Positions 47,873 to 50,103 of a stretch of DNA of 50,103 nt are shown piece by piece. The notes under the pieces were generated by a model, which was given only the letters and a program-made list of their open reading frames with translations, was not told the origin of the DNA and made no database searches. The stretch is taken from positions 1 through 50,103 of the forward strand of contig CAUBKG010000004.1 in the NCBI GenBank assembly GCA_958436475.1, read 5' to 3'. This stretch comes from an uncultured Clostridia bacterium (GTDB lineage: Bacteria > Bacillota > Clostridia > Oscillospirales > Acutalibacteraceae). The stretch's first letter is position 1. The number at the start of each line of letters is the position of its first letter. The position numbers and the translations under genes were made by a program.

Positions 47873-48560
47873 TCTTGGCCAGCCTCCTTTCCAGCATCCG
47901 CTGAAGCTTGGTTAAACCGATTACGATTATGAGGTAAACGAGCGCCACCATGAGAAGCGGGAAGAAGGTTTCATAGGTCCTCGTGCGGACGATATCTCCC
48001 GCCTTGGTAAGGTCCTGGATGGCGATATAGCCCACCACGGAGGTCTCCTTCACAAGCGTGATGAATTCGTTGCCGAGCGCCGGCAGAATATTTTTGACGG
48101 CCTGCGGCAGAACGATGGAGCGCATGGTGGTCCACGCGCTGAGGCCCAGCGAGCGGCCGGCCTCCGTCTGCCCGCCGTCTACCGCCTGGATGCCGCCGCG
48201 CACGATCTCCGCCACATATGCGCCGGAGTTGATGCCGAAAGTGAGGATGGCAACCGGGACGCCGTTGTCTGCGGAGGCAAACACCGCATAATACATGATC
48301 ATGAGCTGCACCAGCACCGGCGTGCCCCGGATCACGGTTAGGTAAATATCCAGCAGCCAGTTGACCGGCTTCAGTTTCCCGCTCTGCGCACAGTAAACCT
48401 TGAGCACCGCGACGACCACGCCGATCAGCACGCCGATCAGAGCGGCAAACAGCGTGATGACCAAGGTGTTTCCGAGGCCCTGCACAAATAAGCGCCAGCG
48501 GTCGGATTGGATGAATGTTTTGTTGAAGCTGTCCACCAGACTGAGCTGCATCAGGTCCAT
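47859..48560 (-). CDS. Polar amino acid ABC transporter permease
   Basis: The 233-residue protein has five or six membrane helices, the HEQRO/GlnP-family text GLGNTLVITLFAALIG near 30, and the EAA loop AGRSLGLSAWTTMRSIVLPQA near 138, where the ATPase docks. A single permease gene suggests a homodimer channel. It starts 95 bases after the binding-protein gene with a terminator-like stem between them, and overlaps the ATPase gene by 14 bases. Confidence 0.92.
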   Translation of the reverse strand: MDLMQLSLVDSFNKTFIQSDRWRLFVQGLGNTLVITLFAALIGVLIGVVVAVLKVYCAQSGKLKPVNWLLDIYLTVIRGTPVLVQLMIMYYAVFASADNGVPVAILTFGINSGAYVAEIVRGGIQAVDGGQTEAGRSLGLSAWTTMRSIVLPQAVKNILPALGNEFITLVKETSVVGYIAIQDLTKAGDIVRTRTYETFFPLLMVALVYLIIVIGLTKLQRMLERRLAKSDRR

Positions 48561-48600
48561 AGCTTAACCCCGTTTCCCACGAAAAATTGGCTTGTTCCGA

Positions 48601-48639
48601 AAAAAGAAGAAGGCCCCCTGTCTTTTGGGGCGGGGGCCG
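48601..48639 (-). terminator. Attenuator-like stem between binding protein and permease genes
   Basis: On the minus strand GGCCCCC (48633-48639) and GGGGGCC (48613-48619) pair and are followed by TTCTTCTTTTTT. Partial termination here would give more binding protein than permease, as is common for importers. Confidence 0.7.
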
Positions 48640-48655
48640 CCTTGCCTTTTACAAA

Positions 48656-49513
48656 TTACTCCTGCGCCGCAGCAGAATGGTTCACAACGTATTCATCGAT
48701 CTTGCCTTCATCGATCAGGCGCTGCAGTGTCTTGTTGATGGAATCGAGCAGGTCTTTGTTGCCCTTCGCCACCGCGATAGCGTATTCTTCCTCGGTGTTG
48801 GAGCCGTCTGCATACACGAGCTCGATGGTTTTGGTGCCTTCCCTGGACTTGGAGATCATCTCCGCCGGGAGCTTATCGATGACCACCGCGTCTACACGTC
48901 CGTTTGCGAGGTCGGCAGCCGCATCGATCGCGTTGTTGTAGCGGGCGACTTCCGCGCCCGTATCCTGCAGCACGCCCTGCACGGGGTTGCCGTCATCATC
49001 TTTATAGCCGTCGATCTCATCGGTGAGGATGAGGTCGCCGGTGGTTCCGGTCTGCACGCCGATCTTCATCCCCTTGAGGTCTTCGATCGTCTTGACCGTG
49101 GAATCGTTTTTCAGAATGATATACTGCTTGGAGGTGACGTATTTGATGGAGAAATCCACCTGCTCCTTGCGTTCGCTGGTTATGGTCATGCCCGCCGCGC
49201 CGAACGCGCACTTGCCCGACTGGACGGAAGGAATGATGCTGTCGAAATTCGTATCGGTCACTTCGAGGGTAACGCCGATATCCTTGGCGATTTCCTCGGC
49301 AATATCCACATCCACGCCTGCGACCTTTTCACCGTCGCGGTATTCAAACGGCGGGAAAGCGGCGTTCGTGTACATGGTGATTTTCCCGCTTTCCTTGATC
49401 TGCGCGAGCGACTGCTTTCCGCCGCCCTCCTTGGTGGTGGTGCAACCGGCAAGCACGGATACACAGAGTGCCGCAGCCATGCAGAAAGCCGCAATTTTCT
49501 TGATGATTTTCAT
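48656..49513 (-). CDS. Amino acid ABC transporter substrate-binding lipoprotein
   Basis: The ATG follows AAGGGGAA. The 285-residue protein has a lipoprotein signal peptide with lipobox LAGC (Cys24) and a bacterial extracellular solute-binding protein family 3 domain: TNAAFPPFEYRDGEKVAGVDVDIAEEIAKDIG near 49-80, FDSIIPSVQSGK near 91, GMTITSERKEQVDFS near 108, and GVQTGTTGDL near 152. The first-helix text and R in SERK fit polar or general amino acids; cystine is possible. It is the first gene of the operon, preceded by a long structured leader. Confidence 0.93.
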   Translation of the reverse strand: MKIIKKIAAFCMAAALCVSVLAGCTTTKEGGGKQSLAQIKESGKITMYTNAAFPPFEYRDGEKVAGVDVDIAEEIAKDIGVTLEVTDTNFDSIIPSVQSGKCAFGAAGMTITSERKEQVDFSIKYVTSKQYIILKNDSTVKTIEDLKGMKIGVQTGTTGDLILTDEIDGYKDDDGNPVQGVLQDTGAEVARYNNAIDAAADLANGRVDAVVIDKLPAEMISKSREGTKTIELVYADGSNTEEEYAIAVAKGNKDLLDSINKTLQRLIDEGKIDEYVVNHSAAAQE

Positions 49514-49688
49514 GTTGTTTTCCCCTTTTCACATGAGATAAAATAGTTTGATAACGCCCTCGTGCAGCATCGCACCGCAGCGGAGCGTTCTTCTCCGGCG
49601 GCTTTTCATCTGCAAAAGCCAATGAACCGAAAAAAGAAAGGCAGAGATTCTCCGCAGAAGCCGGGCGTCTCCTGCCGTTTTCCAATTG
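49514..49688 (-). promoter_or_regulatory. Structured leader of the amino acid ABC operon
   Basis: The 175-base leader holds three consecutive stems: GGCTTTT/AAAAGCC (49600-49620), CGGAG/CTCCG (49581-49597) and GTGC/GCAC (49562-49575). No known riboswitch or T-box core was recognised. It carries no start codon with a ribosome site. Confidence 0.4.
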
Positions 49689-49693
49689 TTTTT

Positions 49694-49722
49694 AATGTAT
49701 CATATTCCATGAAAAAAAGCAA
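49694..49722 (-). promoter_or_regulatory. Promoter of the amino acid ABC operon
   Basis: Minus-strand TTGCTT (49717-49722), 17 bp and TACATT (49694-49699), a moderate match to sigma-A promoters. Confidence 0.5.
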
Positions 49723-49798
49723 GAGAAGCGTCGCTCTTGCGCTTCCCCTTTTCCGGCGCTTTCAAGCAATCTTTCAATTGCGGACCGCTTCCGGGCAC

Positions 49799-49830
49799 AA
49801 AAAGCGGGGAGCCCGCGATGGGCTCCCCGC
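49799..49830 (-). terminator. Terminator of the right-edge gene
   Basis: GCGGGGAGCCC (49804-49814) pairs perfectly with 49820-49830 and is followed on the minus strand by five T residues. Confidence 0.92.
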
Positions 49831-49849
49831 AAAGAGGCTTGCAGAGGAA

Positions 49850-50103
49850 TTACTTCCAGGTGTAAGCGTTATTGAGATGCCAGTTATACATATCCTGAGA
49901 ACCGTTGTTGGCCCAGATACGGAAACCGGAACCATCGGTGGGAACGCTCTTGTTTTCCACAACACTGATGTTGGTCAGGTAAATGTCATGAACCGTGCCG
50001 CGGGCCCAGTTATGGGTCCAACCCGCGTTGCCGAGCTTATCGGCGGTCACGTTCGTGAAATCGAGCCACAGGGCCCAGCCGTCTCCCTGGCCGGTGTGGA
50101 GGT
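49850..50103 (-). CDS. Unidentified protein, C-terminal part (5' end outside window)
   Basis: The frame is open to the right edge and ends with TAA at 49850-49852; the 84 residues seen end NNAYTWK. They are rich in Trp, Asn, Gly and Thr (GDGWALWLDFTNV, GWTHNWARGTVHDIYL, GSGFRIWANNGSQDMYNW), with alternating strands, which suggests a secreted beta-rich carbohydrate-binding or beta-helix domain. It has no cysteine and no sorting signal at the C-terminus. No family can be named from this piece. A strong terminator follows. Confidence 0.7.
   Translation of the reverse strand, partial: LHTGQGDGWALWLDFTNVTADKLGNAGWTHNWARGTVHDIYLTNISVVENKSVPTDGSGFRIWANNGSQDMYNWHLNNAYTWK

Overview
The window reads as a chromosomal segment of a GC-rich, Gram-positive, anaerobic, endospore-forming member of the Clostridia, most likely Oscillospiraceae/Ruminococcaceae. 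This is inferred from the gene content: a type III glutamine synthetase, a CotF-like spore coat pair, SAM-I and yybP-ykoY riboswitches, a CtsR-type operator, a Fur-family zinc regulator, a fructose PTS operon and many lipoproteins. Promoters are mostly sigma-A like with 17-bp spacers. No prophage, insertion sequence, CRISPR array, rRNA or replication origin was seen.

Left part (1-9.6 kb): the end of a glutamine synthetase III gene; a ferritin gene with its own promoter and operator-like palindrome; a FucO-like alcohol dehydrogenase; a yybP-ykoY (Mn2+) riboswitch with terminator controlling a P-type cation ATPase; RlmA; a cell-surface glycosylation unit (GT-C membrane protein, GtrA protein, and a 44-residue lipoprotein); and two small spore-coat genes.

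Middle (9.7-23.5 kb): metK behind a SAM-I riboswitch; a kynurenine-formamidase-like hydrolase; RodA; the zinc-uptake operon zur-znuA-znuC-znuB with a 7-1-7 operator next to its promoter; a divergent TarI/IspD-type cytidylyltransferase; a GNAT gene of lower GC; an ABC-F ATPase; polyphosphate kinase; a small membrane/zinc-ribbon protein; and two tandem serine tRNA genes.

Accessory part (23.5-35.7 kb): a small secreted protein of unknown family, followed by a five-gene operon (two lipoproteins, an ABC ATPase, two ABC-2-type permeases). Facing it is a BceS/BceR-like two-component system with a MacB/FtsX-type ABC transporter. The permease gene of that transporter is broken by one extra base. The two-component genes follow a NYN-LOTUS gene by only 24 bases. 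The transporter promoter has a good -10, no -35, and three phased GTGA repeats, as expected for an activated promoter.

Right part (36-50 kb): clpB behind a CtsR-like box; fruR-fruK-fruA and an HPr gene that lacks the regulatory Ser46; a compact three-gene operon encoding an SPFH/zinc-ribbon protein, a four-helix membrane protein and a zinc-ribbon/TPR/TIR/TM protein; a polar amino acid ABC transporter; and the end of an unidentified, probably secreted, protein.

The SPFH-membrane-TIR operon is the best candidate for an undescribed system. The secreted-protein/lipoprotein/ABC cassette is the second. Both assignments rest on domain logic and gene order read by eye; no database search was run.
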